From NCBI GenBank assembly GCA_934045905.1, contig OW203773.1, forward strand, positions 15,921,246-15,985,245: DNA of 64,000 nt, written 5' to 3'. This stretch comes from Leuctra nigra (Eukaryota > Arthropoda > Insecta > Plecoptera > Leuctridae). Positions 1 to 11,093 of the stretch are shown here, one piece after another; positions within the stretch are counted from its first letter, which is position 1, and each line of letters opens with the position of its first letter. Under the pieces are notes generated by a model. That model was not told the DNA's origin, made no database searches, and worked only from the letters and a program-made list of their open reading frames with translations. The position numbers and the translations under genes were made by a program.

Positions 1-624
1 AGGCCATTGCATATCACGTGACTTTATTTCTCTACATCCGATCAAAACAAATAGTTACCTATGAGTACATACCTTACATTGTTCATGTTGAGTAATCCAA
101 GACAAATTATGAAGGAAATTCACTGCATACTGGAGCTTATCAATATTTACAGTCAATATTATTTATTTTTGAAGTGATTTAATAAAAATAAAAAAAATCT
201 TGTGTATCCGTACTCTTTTGAAAGCTGTCAAAACACAGTGCTGTTATTTTAAATATTACATTCATAATAGTCGATATAATTAATATCTCAACATTTCGTT
301 GGAATGATGAAGAAAGAGCGCATGTTTTGCGTTCAACATTGTGTCAAGTTTGTGATGCATATGTGCCCTTTTATTAGAGTAAAGTTTGCTGTTCTTGGCA
401 ACTCGTAGGATTTCCTTAAACTCCAGGTCTTGATTTGAGAATATTTAGGTGCATGGAAGTAAAATCATCTAATATGTTATTTTCGCAGTTCTTTTCTGCG
501 TAGATTAGTTCCAACAGATGTGTCCTAACTTATGTGGTGAGGGACAATACAGACTAAACTGAACCCTTCCAAGTGAAAATGTGTAGCTTTTTGGTTGAAT
601 AGTCACGTGATATGCAGGGGCCTT
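1..624. repeat. Terminal-inverted-repeat element at left window edge
   Basis: Bases 1-23 (ending in ATATCACGTGACT) are nearly the reverse complement of 601-623, so the first 0.6 kb looks like a DNA transposon or MITE bounded by ~23-bp inverted repeats carrying a CACGTG core. No coding potential is seen inside. The left end coincides with the window edge, so the true boundary and any target duplication cannot be judged. Confidence 0.6.
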
Positions 625-762
625 AAGTCAGTTTATCAGTTCATCATCTTCTTCTTGTTACGTGAATTAAAAGTTGTACTGTGTTATCCGCAAGTTTAAG
701 TATTTATTTCACGAGAGTGTGGTTTGTGCGACTTAAAATTGAAGTGTCACGACTTGTTCCAG

Positions 763-851
763 GTTACGCGCCGCTGCATCTGTGCGCGATCATGTCCAAC
801 GAATACAACGCGAAGATCATTTGCGGACTCGGTGCCGACGTCGATCAGAGG
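763..851 (+). CDS. Penultimate exon, IkB-like gene
   Basis: The acceptor ...CTTGTTCCAG precedes 763 and the donor is AGG|GTCAGT at 851/852. The exon starts with two bases of a split glycine codon and ends in phase 0. It encodes one ankyrin repeat ending in GADVDQR. Confidence 0.7.
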
Positions 852-3800
852 GTCAGTACTCCTAAATCACAAGGATCTAGTCTAGATCTAAGTTAAGGTG
901 GTGCAAGCGCTCGGCCGTTTTTGAAAATTTAGAGAGAAATTGTTTCATAAGTGGGTGTAACTTTGATCTAGGATGTTCATATGATCATCACTTTTTAATT
1001 TTTGATTCATTTCTTGTTTATTAGACATCAACAAAACCGCGCAAAACTATGAAATTTCCGATACGATTGGAAACCAAACCCGTGAACCAATTGACTCAAA
1101 TTTTAATCGTGATAGATAAAAGACAAACTTAGGTTTATCTCTTGGTATATTTTTAATTTTTTGTTTCGTTAATAAGTAATAATTATTCATTAGTTAGTGG
1201 ATTTTTGGTGAAAAATTATCTACATATTTTCTTGTCTCTTTGATCTCCGTATAAAATTAAATTTCAAAAAAGTGCCAAAAGAACATTTCTTAAAAATTTC
1301 AAATTATTGGTCAACCCATTTCGTCTACAATTGTATCCAAGAAAGTGTCTACAAAAAGTAGCAAAATCGCTCGCGGTTGCAGAACCTTAAGCCTATATTC
1401 TCAACAGAGCCGAGGCTCCATTAGTGAGAATGTAATTCATAGGTTGCATGTGATGTCATCTCATTGTTGCTGTCGCCATCTTAATGGCATGCAGAATAGC
1501 TGTGATTCTCTGCTTTTTTGACGATATTTTATAGTTAATGAGTACCTGGGAAATTGTATATGCTCCGGAGATTACTTTACGAAGAGAAATCACTCACATT
1601 ACAAACATACATCGGTTTGCCTCAATAAAGTTATAAATCTGACCCGTCAACGTGCCAACATAATGGGTGGACAATTCAATAATTTAGCATTGCTGATATA
1701 AAACAAAAGAAGTTCGTGCAAGCTATGAATAGAGAAGGGAGGAGAGAAAACCCGGTACAGCCATGTAGCCTACTCATATGAAAGATACCAAGGGGGCCAC
1801 CGGCTTAACGTCCCATCCGAAGAGCGGTGTGACATTCACAGCACGAGCCTCCACAACCCGCGCCGTCGAGAGACTGATAACAGGTGGAGGGAGGTCTTCA
1901 CACTAACCCCCAAACACCCCAGTCTCTCTGACCCAACGGCAGCAACTAGCAGGACAGAGTTGAACGGTCAATGTTGCTTAACCTCGGTGATATAACGAGA
2001 ACCGAGGTATCCAACACACCAGCCGTTGGGTTATTTTGCATTTGGAAAAAACTAAAAGGTAGAAAGCTACTTTTTTGGTAAAAAAGTTAAAGAGGGTGCA
2101 CAATACATGTGGTTTTGCCGCTATAGGCACTGAGTATTGACTCTCTTTTGTGTCTGAAAATGAGAGACATCGCGTTGGGTGGCAAAAATTAGCAACTCGT
2201 GACGGGATGTTAGCAGCAGTTAGTTAAACATCACTCATTGTATGCATTCTTACAATTATACGCCAAATGATATTTCGCTGTGCAAAATGTGTGAAGTGTC
2301 AAAAATTCCACTGAATCTGATAAAATTATTAGTTTGCTTCTTTCTTTTACCAATTCTTAGTTATTTTGAATTATCTGTTGATTTTTATCGGTTGCTATGG
2401 TCACGACCAATGAGAGAGATTATAAAATTGAAGATTCTTCGTAGTACAGCTTTGCCGATTTCTCTCGCCAACGGCGCTGGGGTATGAACGCAGCACAGTG
2501 CCTATTGTATTAAAGTCTTCCTTTCAAAACTGCATGTAAATGATATTTCGATGAAACTTCATAATTATACAGATTAAAATACGCTGATTCCAAATATACC
2601 ATAAAATAATGGTCTATCCACATTATTTTCTGAGATATATCACTTTTAAAGTTGCAGTTTTAACCACAGTGTTATATGGTGGTTTCTGTCTGGAGTGGAA
2701 ATGTTGGTGTATAACCCCTACAAACACAGGGGCAGACTTAGCAGCGCCCTAGCACGGGCCAGCCGGCGTTCAAGGATGGACCTCGTCCGTCCCGTCTTAT
2801 GGACATTTAACATAGGGTGGGACTCCTACGACGGTGCAGAGCCCGCCGCCTAGGAACGGCCCGAGCAGCGCCTTGAAGATAGGCACGCGCCCACAGGACC
2901 GCTCTCGGGCCGTGCGGAGTACGGGCTAGTGCAGCTGCTCGCTTCCCATGGCATTCCTTTCTCATGACGTCACGGGTCGTATTCACGCCTTCACGATATA
3001 TTTGTACACTCACATCACAAGCAAAATGACCAACTGTAAAAACTCATTTTGTCTCAGACTGCAATACTTTCTATAAAATGGTCGACTATAATGATAATAT
3101 AGCTGTAAAAATTGAGCAATGACAAATCCCATAAATAGTACTCGCTAATGCCATATTATAATCTCGAAAATAGCAATAATCATTTTTTGTGATGGAGGTT
3201 ACTTTTGGTGAAGGTAGAAGAACTGTAAGAAAAACGAACTATTTTCTTTGAAGAGTCGGTATGCAAATATTGAAGAAGAAATCTGTGTGCTGCCATGGTA
3301 GGAGAATATTACTGTAATTGTTATAAAAACAACTGTAACAGTTTTATAAATCCAACTCTCCCAGGAAATTATTCATTCATCTCTTAGTAAAAATTTAAAA
3401 CGCAATTGGTAGGTACTTGTAAAGCCCCATTTACACGGTGCAATTTCTTGACCAACTTCTGTGCCACAGTGGTTCTGCACATGTGCATAGAGTCACTTTT
3501 TCATCTCAAAAGTGACACTGCGCACGAGCAGAACCTCTGTGGCACAGAAGTTGTCCAAGAAATTGCACCGTGTAAATGGGGCTTTAGTAATTGTATTCAA
3601 TATAAAATAATACAGGGATCGAACATAAGATTTGCGTCTTACTTGCAAAAAACAGGTATTAAAAGTAAGTAAACTACGAATCTAATATTTGATTGGAACA
3701 ATCAGTTCATGGCATCATTATAATATCATTGAAAATTGTAATCGAGACTCTCATGCAGTGGTATAGTTTCATCTGCCGGAGTTTCATCATGAGCTTCAAC

Positions 3801-5359
3801 GGCAATATCTGATGTGCTGATTGAATGTAGTACTGATTGAACAAAATTATCTTCGATCTGATTCGATCTTCGATCTGATTTATTTCTTCATCATCTTCTT
3901 CAATTTGTGATATATCAAGCAAATAGTTCTTTAGTAGGTTCTTTCTTGCTTCTCGGTATTTTGCAGTCCTACTGCGAGAACTGTCCATTGCTTTAAAAAG
4001 TACCTAGGTATAAAATTGTTTTGTTTTAAATAATTATAAATATAACATAGACTGTTGTAACTACCTGTAGGATGTAAGTACCTATACCTACCCACCTACC
4101 TACTTACCTGTGTGTAATTTTAGTAATAAAAGTAGTAATACAACTTACCTGCCAGAAGATGTTGTGCTAATTTGTGTAGCTAATCAAAAATCTTTGAAGT
4201 TTTAACCCGAAATAAACTTGTGAACCACAAAGAAAGTAACTTTTGCAGCGCGGCGCGTGGACGTTGAACGATTTGAATTTTGTAACTGCCTTTGCCGGTT
4301 GGTGGGAAGTGGGGGAAGTAGGCGAGTCAAGTTAGAGTCAAGCTAGCAACTAAGTTGTTTAATAGAATACATGGGATAATAACATAATAGCAGTTATTGA
4401 AAATTACAAGTGGTGTTTATTCATCTGTAAATGTGACATTGAACATCAAATGGATGTATTACGAATAGTTAAAAGTAAGTTTAATCGAATTGTTTCAACA
4501 TGAAACAAGTATCTATCTGACATCTGCGCGAGTGATTCAGTTCAAAACTTGTTGCCGCCCTGGAATGCAATGAAAGTCCGTACTCGGGACCTACTCGGGA
4601 CGTGCTTTCACGACCTCACGTGACAGTTAAGTTATTCGTCAACCGTCGTTTTGCGGCCTTGAAGGACGGGCTAAGGCCGAGGTCGGGCCGTTCTGGTTGC
4701 GAGCTATTTGGGAGTGATAAAAACAGCTGCTTCAGAATGACTACGACCGGGCCGAGCTCGAACCTGGGTGCATACCCAAGTACGTCCCTGAAGCCGCTTT
4801 CAGGGAGGCTCCTCGGGCCGCCCTGTGTTTGTTGGGACTAGGTCTGAGGGGCGTGCTTCAAATGACAATTCTTTGGAAAAACTGTTTTTCAGTGTAAAAA
4901 AATCTATGCTTTGCGAATAAAATATAATATTGATACCTCACCACATTAAAATTCGAGATATGTTCAATTTTCTTATTTTATTTCTTCTCTAAGCCAATGA
5001 GAGTGTCGATTTTTAATCAGCGAGCCAATCAGATTTCACTTGGGCGTGGCTTAGCTGTTGGTCACGTGACCATTTGAAAGGTAGACTTTAAGTTTCTAAC
5101 CACCATGTTATTCGCGTAGGACGGCAAGAGCGGCAGCACGGCGCTGTTCATTGCCGTGGACCGCAACCACGTGGAGGTTGAACGAGTGCTCCTGGAGTAC
5201 AACGCCAGCACAACGGAGGCCAACTTTGCCGGCCACACGCCGCTCCAGGCCGCCGGCGAGATCTCCTGGCAGAAGAAGCAGGCGCTCGAGATGAGGAAAG
5301 TTTTGGAGCCGCAAACGGAGATCACTAACGGTTTTAGTGACTCCGGAGAGCCACTATGA
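763..5359 (+). CDS. IkB/Bcl-3/cactus-like ankyrin-repeat protein, C-terminal part (two exons)
   Basis: Two plus-strand exons (763..851 and 5120..5359) join in phase and end at TGA 5357-5359, giving 109 residues. They read as ankyrin repeats: GYAPLHLCAI followed by LGADVDQR, then DGKSGSTALFIAVDRNHVEV and NFAGHTPLQAAG. The tail ends soon after the last repeat, as in IkB, cactus and Bcl-3 proteins, which hold NF-kB/Rel dimers inactive or act as nuclear cofactors. The 5' exons, including any degron or PEST region, lie left of the window. The intervening 4.27-kb intron is nearly all repeats. Ankyrin repeats are generic, so the Rel-pathway assignment rests on the pattern 'DGKSGSTAL...GHTPLQAA' and the short C-terminus; another ankyrin protein remains possible. 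Confidence 0.68.
893..1390. repeat. Palindromic MITE, family A, copy 1
   Basis: Begins TTAAGGTGGTGCAAGCGCTC and ends with the inverted counterpart CGCTCGCGGTTGCAGAACCT-TAA. The interior is AT-rich and symmetric (runs like TTTGTCTTTTATCTA on both arms). Related copies lie at 30823-32636, 41939-42478, 53660-53970, 56120-56694 and 57025-57560. It starts about 40 bp inside the last intron of the IkB-like gene. Confidence 0.75.
1430..1660. repeat. Dispersed repeat F, inverted relative to 8540-8760
   Basis: Segments such as ATTACAAACATACATCGG and CTCAATAAAGTTATAAATCT recur in reverse complement at 8580-8640, and the block around ATGGCATGCAGAATAGCTG recurs at 8695-8715. Unclassified repeat; no coding content. 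Confidence 0.6.
1661..2499. other. Intron sequence with a GC-richer unclassified block (about 1780-2010)
   Basis: Intron of the IkB-like gene. The block 1780-2010 is noticeably GC-richer than its surroundings and has the look of an old retroelement or repeat fragment, but no second copy was found in the window and no convincing reading frame is present. The rest is AT-rich and featureless. Confidence 0.35.
2500..2705. repeat. Dispersed repeat J (inverted copy at 20090-20265)
   Basis: Contains GTCTTCCTTTCAAAACTGCA, AAACTTCATAATTATACAGA and CCACATTATTTTCTGAGATA, each found in reverse complement within 20090-20265. At the distant copy, J lies next to repeat L; here they are separated by the 2.1-kb insertion at 2715-4838. 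Confidence 0.65.
3420..3586. repeat. Palindromic MITE, family K, copy 1
   Basis: A 167-bp near-perfect palindrome: TAAAGCCCCATTTACACGG at the left and its inverse at the right, with arms continuing through CAACTTCTGTGCCACA. A diverged copy lies at 51127-51321. It would fold into one long hairpin. The open frame through it is a palindrome artefact. Confidence 0.85.
3715..3988 (-). pseudogene. Frameshifted TE-encoded N-terminal reading frame
   Basis: From ATG at 3988 the minus strand encodes a basic then acidic start (MDSSRSRTAKYREARKNLL, then an EEDDEE run). A 15-bp motif AATCAGATCGAAGAT is tandemly repeated with two bases between copies, a 17-bp duplication that shifts the frame. After it, the alternative frame continues as natural-looking acidic protein (VLHSISTSDIAVEAHDE). 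It sits inside the 2715-4838 insertion, so it is probably a decayed transposase or accessory-protein start. The family is not identified. Confidence 0.45.
4856..5079. repeat. Dispersed repeat L (inverted copy at 19838-20062)
   Basis: Contains CTAAGCCAATGAGAGTG, CAAGTGAAATC-type and TTGGTCACGTGACCATTT sequence present in reverse complement at 19838-20062. It ends only ~40 bp before the last exon of the IkB-like gene. Confidence 0.65.
5120..5359 (+). CDS. Terminal exon, IkB-like gene
   Basis: The acceptor is TTCGCGTAG at 5119/5120, phase 0. The exon encodes a complete ankyrin repeat (SGSTALFIAVDRNHVEVERV), the start of another (GHTPLQAAGE), then a short helical tail ending SGEPL before TGA. 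Confidence 0.72.
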   Translation, partial: DGKSGSTALFIAVDRNHVEVERVLLEYNASTTEANFAGHTPLQAAGEISWQKKQALEMRKVLEPQTEITNGFSDSGEPL

Positions 5360-5477
5360 TGAAAATTAATCATTCTGTGATGATTTGGAAAAGTGGTTGA
5401 AGTACCTACCTACCTATTTTACTTTTGAATTAAAGGTAAATAAAAAATTGTTAACTTGTTTAGAAAAATGCCTAAAC

Positions 5478-5630
5478 GTACATTTACAGCTCGGCGTTCG
5501 GCGCTCAGCGCTTGCAGTTGAGCCTCCTGATTGGCCAAAGCCGAGCGCTGGCATTCAAGGTCAAAGATAAACCATGTTCATTTTTCAGCGCTAGTGCCGA
5601 GCGTCGAACGCCAAGCTGTAAACGTACCTT
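5478..5630. repeat. Palindromic MITE with GTTTACAGCT ends
   Basis: The left arm (TACATTTACAGCTCGGCGTT) matches the inverse of the right arm ending AACGCCAAGCTGTAAACGTA. The centre keeps GAGCGCTGGCATT. Single copy in this window; no coding content. Confidence 0.7.
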
Positions 5631-6337
5631 AAAGCTATGTTAACAGTTCGATGTTTTCATAAACATCATAAAGCGATGTAAAACATTTTTAGAAACAAAT
5701 TAAGCACACTTTACAATTGTTTATACAAAATTGCAACTGAGGCCACTTTTTCAAACAACCACAGATTTCCAGATGCAATTATTCGTTTTCATAACAGAAT
5801 AAGGGGTATGTAGTCACTATCATTGCTAAAGAATTAACATTTTATTTTATGTACAAATTAATTTAGTTTATCAAAGTTTTGTTGGAACCCAGAGAGAGCT
5901 GTGTCACTTAGTCAAGCTTAAATTTAGTTCACTTTTGAATATGAATTTAATGACAATTAAAGTATAGGTAATTTGTATTTATTGATTTTAATAGGTGCCT
6001 AGGTACCTGAATCAAAATATCAGCTAGCACACTTAATTTTACACAACACATTATTGATATTATTTTCAGACAATAATACTCTAAATACATTTGTTGCATA
6101 CTACTAGTATACTGTAATCTCAAAACCAATAAATCCAGTCAATATTAAACAATGTAGGTACCTACTATTTAATGTCATGTTTTAAATTGTATTACAGATA
6201 TTTTATGGAAATTCAATTTGTATTCAAAAGAATGCCAAGACATTTGTAAGCATGACATAGTGACAAAAGAGTACCTAAATGGATTTTATTTTTATTCCTT
6301 AGGTAATGATAAAAATAATTAGGTACTATTTTGTATA

Positions 6338-6499
6338 CAGTGGAACCTCTTAAGTACATTTTTTAAGGGACTGAAGAAATAACGTACTAAAGTGAATAAC
6401 ATACCTACTAAAGAAACAATTTAATAATGTGATCTTAAGGGGAATGGACCTTTTTAAAAAACGTACTAAGGCGAAAAACGTATTAAAGAGGTTCCACTG
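6338..6499. mobile_element. Short pogo/Tigger-type MITE with TA duplication
   Basis: A 162-bp element with inverted ends CAGTGGAACCTCTTAAGTAC and its complement ending GAGGTTCCACTG, flanked on both sides by TA. The CAGTGGAACCTC terminus and TA target are typical of pogo/Tigger non-autonomous copies. Confidence 0.8.
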
Positions 6500-7069
6500 T
6501 ATTTGATAGATAATCTAGAGAAAAAGCGCATGATTGGAACAACAACGATTAAAGGGAGAAGGAAATATGATGTTTTCTATGATTGTACACCTAAGAATTG
6601 TCAAATTAGGCTGTACCTATTTGAGGTTAAGCTTGAAAATATAAAAACTGTAACAAATTATTTACTTCCACTTCTGGGTATGTTGAAGATTGTATGCCTA
6701 ACGTAACATTATAACCTAAGGTACCTAGTTTATTTTCTTTTAATCGTCGTGCTCTACATGGGTAGCCAATTTAAGGGACATTTTAGTGATAATAGCTGAA
6801 GCTACTAGTATTTGTACCACAAGAAAAAGGAATATAATCTACATAAATGGGTACCAATGTTGGGAGTAGTTTTAAGCAGTCACAAGTCCATTTTCAAGTC
6901 CGATGAGATTTTGTTTTGTCCAGTGTTTTGAGCTATTTTTTCTTGAGTAAAAATAATCAAATTATGTATCAATTCGATATGGGTGCCAAATGTCAATGGT
7001 AATTAATTATATCGATGAAACAAGAAACACTGAATGTGCATAGTACTATATGCACAAATGTGCGGCAAA

Positions 7070-7495
7070 TAGGGAAGTTTCGTGAAATTTTATTGCAGTA
7101 AATTTGTAAATATCATCATAAGTTATAATGATGAACACACATTACCCACGAGAAATGTATAATTTTCATTCATAAAAATCAATTTGAAATAGCACAAAAT
7201 ATTTTGGCGGGAAAAACGGTATGTTACTAAAACGGGATAGTGATGTCATTTCCAAGTCCACAACAATGTGTTACCATGGTGATACACTTTGTTACCATGG
7301 CAATTGAAGGAATGTGATGTCATGTCAATTTATTGTTTTAAATTTAGAAGAAATGTATCAAACTTTGTAACTGAATTTCTCGAAAACTAATCGTCGCACA
7401 CCAAAAATAAGTAATACTATATATGTTTTCAGCAACATCTCAACTACAATAAAATAACTATTATTCTGAAATCTAAGGTTCAGGAAACTTCCCTA
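7070..7495. mobile_element. MITE family M, copy 1 (TAGGGAAGT termini)
   Basis: A 426-bp element bounded by TAGGGAAGTTTC and GAAACTTCCCTA. Related copies at 37363-37808 (GABP-alpha intron 7) and 54970-55393 (lectin intron 1) share the interior, including TTTTGGCGGGAAAAACGG and TGTTACCATGG. Terminal TA may be the target duplication. Confidence 0.75.
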
Positions 7496-8539
7496 TTGTG
7501 CAAATTTACATTAAAAAAATAATTGTTTCAGTTTTCAATAAATTCAAGAGAAATCATTAGGTAATGATTTTATTTTCAAATGCATGAATTTATTTAATCA
7601 ATCATGTGCATTTATTTATTGTATCCTTATGTAAAATACCTATATAATTTGTTCCCAGTCTCCAAAATGGAGGTTACCATTTTGATGGTATATTCTTCTT
7701 TTTTTGTGGTACAAATAGTATAGTCATCAATTTATTGTAGGTCTACATAATAATATATATTATCTAGTTTGTATTAGGTACCAATTAAATGCACTGGAAA
7801 TAATAGTTACGGTAGGGCTAACTTATACACTAAATTATATTCTTTGGGTAATTAATAATTAAGAAGTTTCTTCAATGCAATTCCCATAATTTTACTAGGT
7901 AGTTTTTATGTTCGAATTGTAGATATGATTAATCATCCAAATATTACGTTATCTTTACTTTTTGTAGGTATTAGGAACAAATTTTATAATACCTACCTCA
8001 GAAGATCATATGAGAGTTTTAGCCAGTAAGGGTCGATGTTCTGTGGCACATGCCGTGCAGTTTTCACCCATAAAAGCGCTGTACTTCCGTCATTTTAAAA
8101 CAGCATAACTGAAGGAAGCCTGTGAAATGACTTGGGTAATTTGGATGAATGTATATATTATTTTAGTAAATTTGTATTCTTTTTCTCTAATCATAGTAAC
8201 CATTGTAGAGAAATTGCCTTGTACAATAAATTACATAACTTCGCCAATGTGAGTTTCATTTTAACCTTGTAGTAATGAAGAATGATGAGAGAGGGATAAT
8301 AGGAAGGAGGCTGCATGGTCAATGTGTAGGGAACCTTCCCATAATTTGCCACTCGACCAAGAGAAACCACGAAATGCACGTATTTTCTAAAGAACGGCAA
8401 TGTGAATCGAAACCGTGCACAATTAATCGACTATATACCTATGTGAAAATAAGGTTTCAATGTTAAATTATTATTCATAGCTTGCATCATCTTCTTTTGT
8501 TTGCAAATTCAAAATTATTGAATTTTCCACCTGAGGATA

Positions 8540-8760
8540 GACACTTTGTTGTCCAACCTCCCTAGTTCCGATCCGTAGTGACGTCAGATTTATAACTTTA
8601 TTGAGCTAAATCGATGTATTTTTGTAATGTGAGCGATTCCTCTCCCCCAGGTACCTACCCACTAACTATACAACATCGTCAAAAAAACAGAATCCCAGCT
8701 ATTCTGCGTGCCATCAAGATGGGGACAGGCAACAATGAGATGACATCACGTGCAAACAAT
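8540..8760. repeat. Dispersed repeat F, copy 2
   Basis: Reverse-complement counterpart of 1430-1660. It abuts the left terminal repeat of the element at 8761. Confidence 0.55.
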
Positions 8761-8930
8761 GGGGCTGTGCATAAAGGACGTCACGCTAAAAATGGGATAT
8801 TTTGACACCCCCCCCCCCCCCCCCCCCCCCCTTCCTCTCTAAAAGGAGGTCACAAATCTGTACTACCTCCCCCTCTAGTAGAATTTTTTACTGTAAAATG
8901 TATCAGAATTTATTGTTTTAACCGTAATTT

Positions 8931-11093
8931 AGCGTCAAGAAGGACCACGCCGCCAAGAGAAGAAGTAAAAAGAATGGCAGAATCAAAGTGTGGAAACTGC
9001 AATCCCATACAGTACGACAGGAGTTCAGAGAGAAGATTGCAAGCAGTGAGAGAATAGGGGAAGTGGGACAGGTGGAAGAGGAATGGCAAACATTTAAGAA
9101 GGTATTTGTGGAAAGTGCAGAAGAAGTTTGTGGGCGATCAAGTGGGAGAAGCAAGAAGAAGGAAACACCGTGGTGGAATGAAATAGTCCGAGAAGCAGTG
9201 CGTCAGAAGAGAACCGCCTGGCAAACGTACGAGGCCGATAGATCTACCCTCAACAAGGCCGAATACCGAAGGTGGAAAATACGAGTAAGAGAGACAGTAG
9301 AAGAAGAAAAGAAGAAGTCCATGGAAGAACTTGCTGGTAAACTAGAAACGGATTTTGAAGGCAATAAAAAGATGCTTTATGGCATAATAAAGGAAAAGAG
9401 GACAAGAAAAGTTGGACAGGCATGCATGGTGGATGCTTGCGGAGGATTGATCAATGACCCAGTAGAAGTACAGGCACTGTGGAAAGAGTACTTCAAGGAA
9501 CTACTGAATGTTGATGGAGTGGCACTACCAGAAAGTAGTGGAATACTACAGAGTGAGAACGAGGAAGAGGAGAAGTGTGCTTTGAGAGAGGGAGAAGTGG
9601 AGAAAGCGCTAAACGAGATGAAGAATGGTCGATCACCCGGAATAGATGAGATAACAGTGGAGATGGTAAGAGCTGCTGGGGAAATAGGAAAAAGATGGTT
9701 GTTTCGAGTAATGAGTGCGGCATGGAAACAGAGGACCATACCGGACGATTGGAGAAAGGGAGTGATTGTACCAATCTACAAAAAGGGTGACAGGAAGAAG
9801 TGCAGCAACTACAGGGGAATTACTTTGATGTGTCAATGTGCCAAAGTATTCGAAAAAGTGGTGGAGTTTAGACTGAAAGAAGTAGTAGAGGAAAAGCTCA
9901 GGGAGGAACAATATGGGTTCAGGCCAGGCAGATCAACCATTGATCCAATATTCACTATCCGACAAGTCATGGAGAGAAAGTGGGAGAGTGGAGAAAAACT
10001 GTACATGGTTTTTCTAGACTTGGAAAAGGCCTACGATCGCCTACCAAGGAAGAAAGTATGGGAATGTCTGAAGCGGAAGGGGGTGGGATTGGGTCTGATT
10101 GAGAGAATCAAGAGCACATATGAGAAGAACGAGAGCTGTGTACAAACAGTGGAGGGGAAGACAGGATGGTTTGAGGTGAAGGAAGGACTTCGACAGGGCA
10201 GCGTTCTTTCCCCAACACTATTTGTCATTGTCATGGACGAGCTGCTGAGAAAAGTAGAACCAAGCGAAGACCAGGAGACGAATACACTGGTATATGCAGA
10301 TGATATCGTAGTGTGGGGAGAAACCAGCGAATGTGTTCAAGAAAAGATTGATAGATGGAGCCAGATGACTGAAGAATACGGTATGCGAATAAGTCAGGAA
10401 AAGAGTGAGACACTAGTAATGGAGAGGAAGGCAACAAGAAATGTGAAGATCAGGCTACGGGGCTTGGAACTGGCGGAGAGAGGAGAGTTTAAGTATCTGG
10501 GGAGCTGGCTAACTAAGGATGGAAAAATAGGAAGAGAGATAACATCAAGAGTGCAACAGGCTAACACATTTTTCCAGTTAGTCAGGAAACTTCTTTGGAA
10601 TGAGCAGTTCCCCCAGAAATGCAAGATACTCCTTTTCAAAAGCTATTTCCTGCCAATACTCACCTACGGTTCCGTAACGTGGGCGATCGGAGGAAAGGAG
10701 GAGAGCCAGTTGCAGGCAGCAGAAATGAAGTTTTTACGAAGCATACAAGGAGTAACTAAGATGGACAAGATCAGGAGTGAAAAGATTAGAGGAGACTTGA
10801 AGGTAGAGAGGTTGGCATTTAAAATGGGGAGAGAGCGGCTACGGTGGTTTGGCCACATGAAGAGAATGCAGAGGGAGAGAATACCGCGTCGGGAGTTCGA
10901 AGCTGCGAGAAGTGATAAAAGGAGAGTGGGAAGACCGAGGGAAAAGTGGAGAGAGCTGGTAGCAGAAGATGTACAAGAGAGACTGGAGAAGTGGGAAGAA
11001 GTGGAAGAAGGAAGGTGGTGGGAAGACAGGAAGAAGTGGAAAAAACTGGTAGAGAAGAAGAACGAAGAGGAAGAGCCAAGCCTGGCCAGCTAG
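8931..11093 (+). CDS. Reverse transcriptase of non-LTR retrotransposon (endonuclease missing)
   Basis: The frame is open from the insertion junction at 8931 to TAG 11091-11093, 721 coding codons without a stop. Reverse-transcriptase blocks appear in order: YGFRPGRSTIDPIF, then FLDLEKAYDRLPR (motif A), GLRQGSVLSPTLF (motif B) and LVYADDIVVWG (motif C; catalytic YADD at about 10292-10303). The C-terminal part has YGSVTWAI and the RWFGHMKRM...RRVGRPREKW signature common in RTE/CR1-type elements. In the full element the same polyprotein would start with an apurinic-like endonuclease; only its distal linker (KRRSKKNGRIKVWKL) remains. There is no ATG at the junction, so this copy would not make the native protein from its own promoter. 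Confidence 0.88.
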   Translation, partial: SVKKDHAAKRRSKKNGRIKVWKLQSHTVRQEFREKIASSERIGEVGQVEEEWQTFKKVFVESAEEVCGRSSGRSKKKETPWWNEIVREAVRQKRTAWQTYEADRSTLNKAEYRRWKIRVRETVEEEKKKSMEELAGKLETDFEGNKKMLYGIIKEKRTRKVGQACMVDACGGLINDPVEVQALWKEYFKELLNVDGVALPESSGILQSENEEEEKCALREGEVEKALNEMKNGRSPGIDEITVEMVRAAGEIGKRWLFRVMSAAWKQRTIPDDWRKGVIVPIYKKGDRKKCSNYRGITLMCQCAKVFEKVVEFRLKEVVEEKLREEQYGFRPGRSTIDPIFTIRQVMERKWESGEKLYMVFLDLEKAYDRLPRKKVWECLKRKGVGLGLIERIKSTYEKNESCVQTVEGKTGWFEVKEGLRQGSVLSPTLFVIVMDELLRKVEPSEDQETNTLVYADDIVVWGETSECVQEKIDRWSQMTEEYGMRISQEKSETLVMERKATRNVKIRLRGLELAERGEFKYLGSWLTKDGKIGREITSRVQQANTFFQLVRKLLWNEQFPQKCKILLFKSYFLPILTYGSVTWAIGGKEESQLQAAEMKFLRSIQGVTKMDKIRSEKIRGDLKVERLAFKMGRERLRWFGHMKRMQRERIPRREFEAARSDKRRVGRPREKWRELVAEDVQERLEKWEEVEEGRWWEDRKKWKKLVEKKNEEEEPSLAS

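Larger units (their letters stand above)
2715..4838. mobile_element. DNA-transposon-like insertion with GC-rich ends and ~16-bp TIRs
   Basis: The left end CCCCTACAAACACAGGGG and the right end CCCTGTGTTTGTTGGGA are inverted repeats. The flanking J and L repeats, split here, are adjacent at 20062-20090, which acts as an empty-site comparison showing that ~2.1 kb was inserted. The outer few hundred bases at each end are GC-rich. Inside are a small minus-strand reading frame with a frameshift (3988-3715) and a nested palindromic MITE (3420-3586). No target duplication was resolved and the superfamily is not recognised. Confidence 0.55.
5360..8760. other. AT-rich intergenic stretch with several MITEs
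   Basis: Between the end of the plus-strand IkB-like gene and the last visible exon of the minus-strand FBXO21-like gene. Apart from the repeats listed separately (5478-5630, 6338-6499, 7070-7495, 8540-8760), it is AT-rich with many ACCTACCTA-type runs. No reading frame resembling the missing FBXO21 C-terminus was recognised. Confidence 0.4.

Noticed and set aside
8008..8130. Possible minus-strand exon (an open stretch with NIDPYWLKLSYDLL and a donor-like GTAGGT)
   Set aside because: No convincing acceptor or similarity to FBXO21, and a stop lies immediately upstream in frame.
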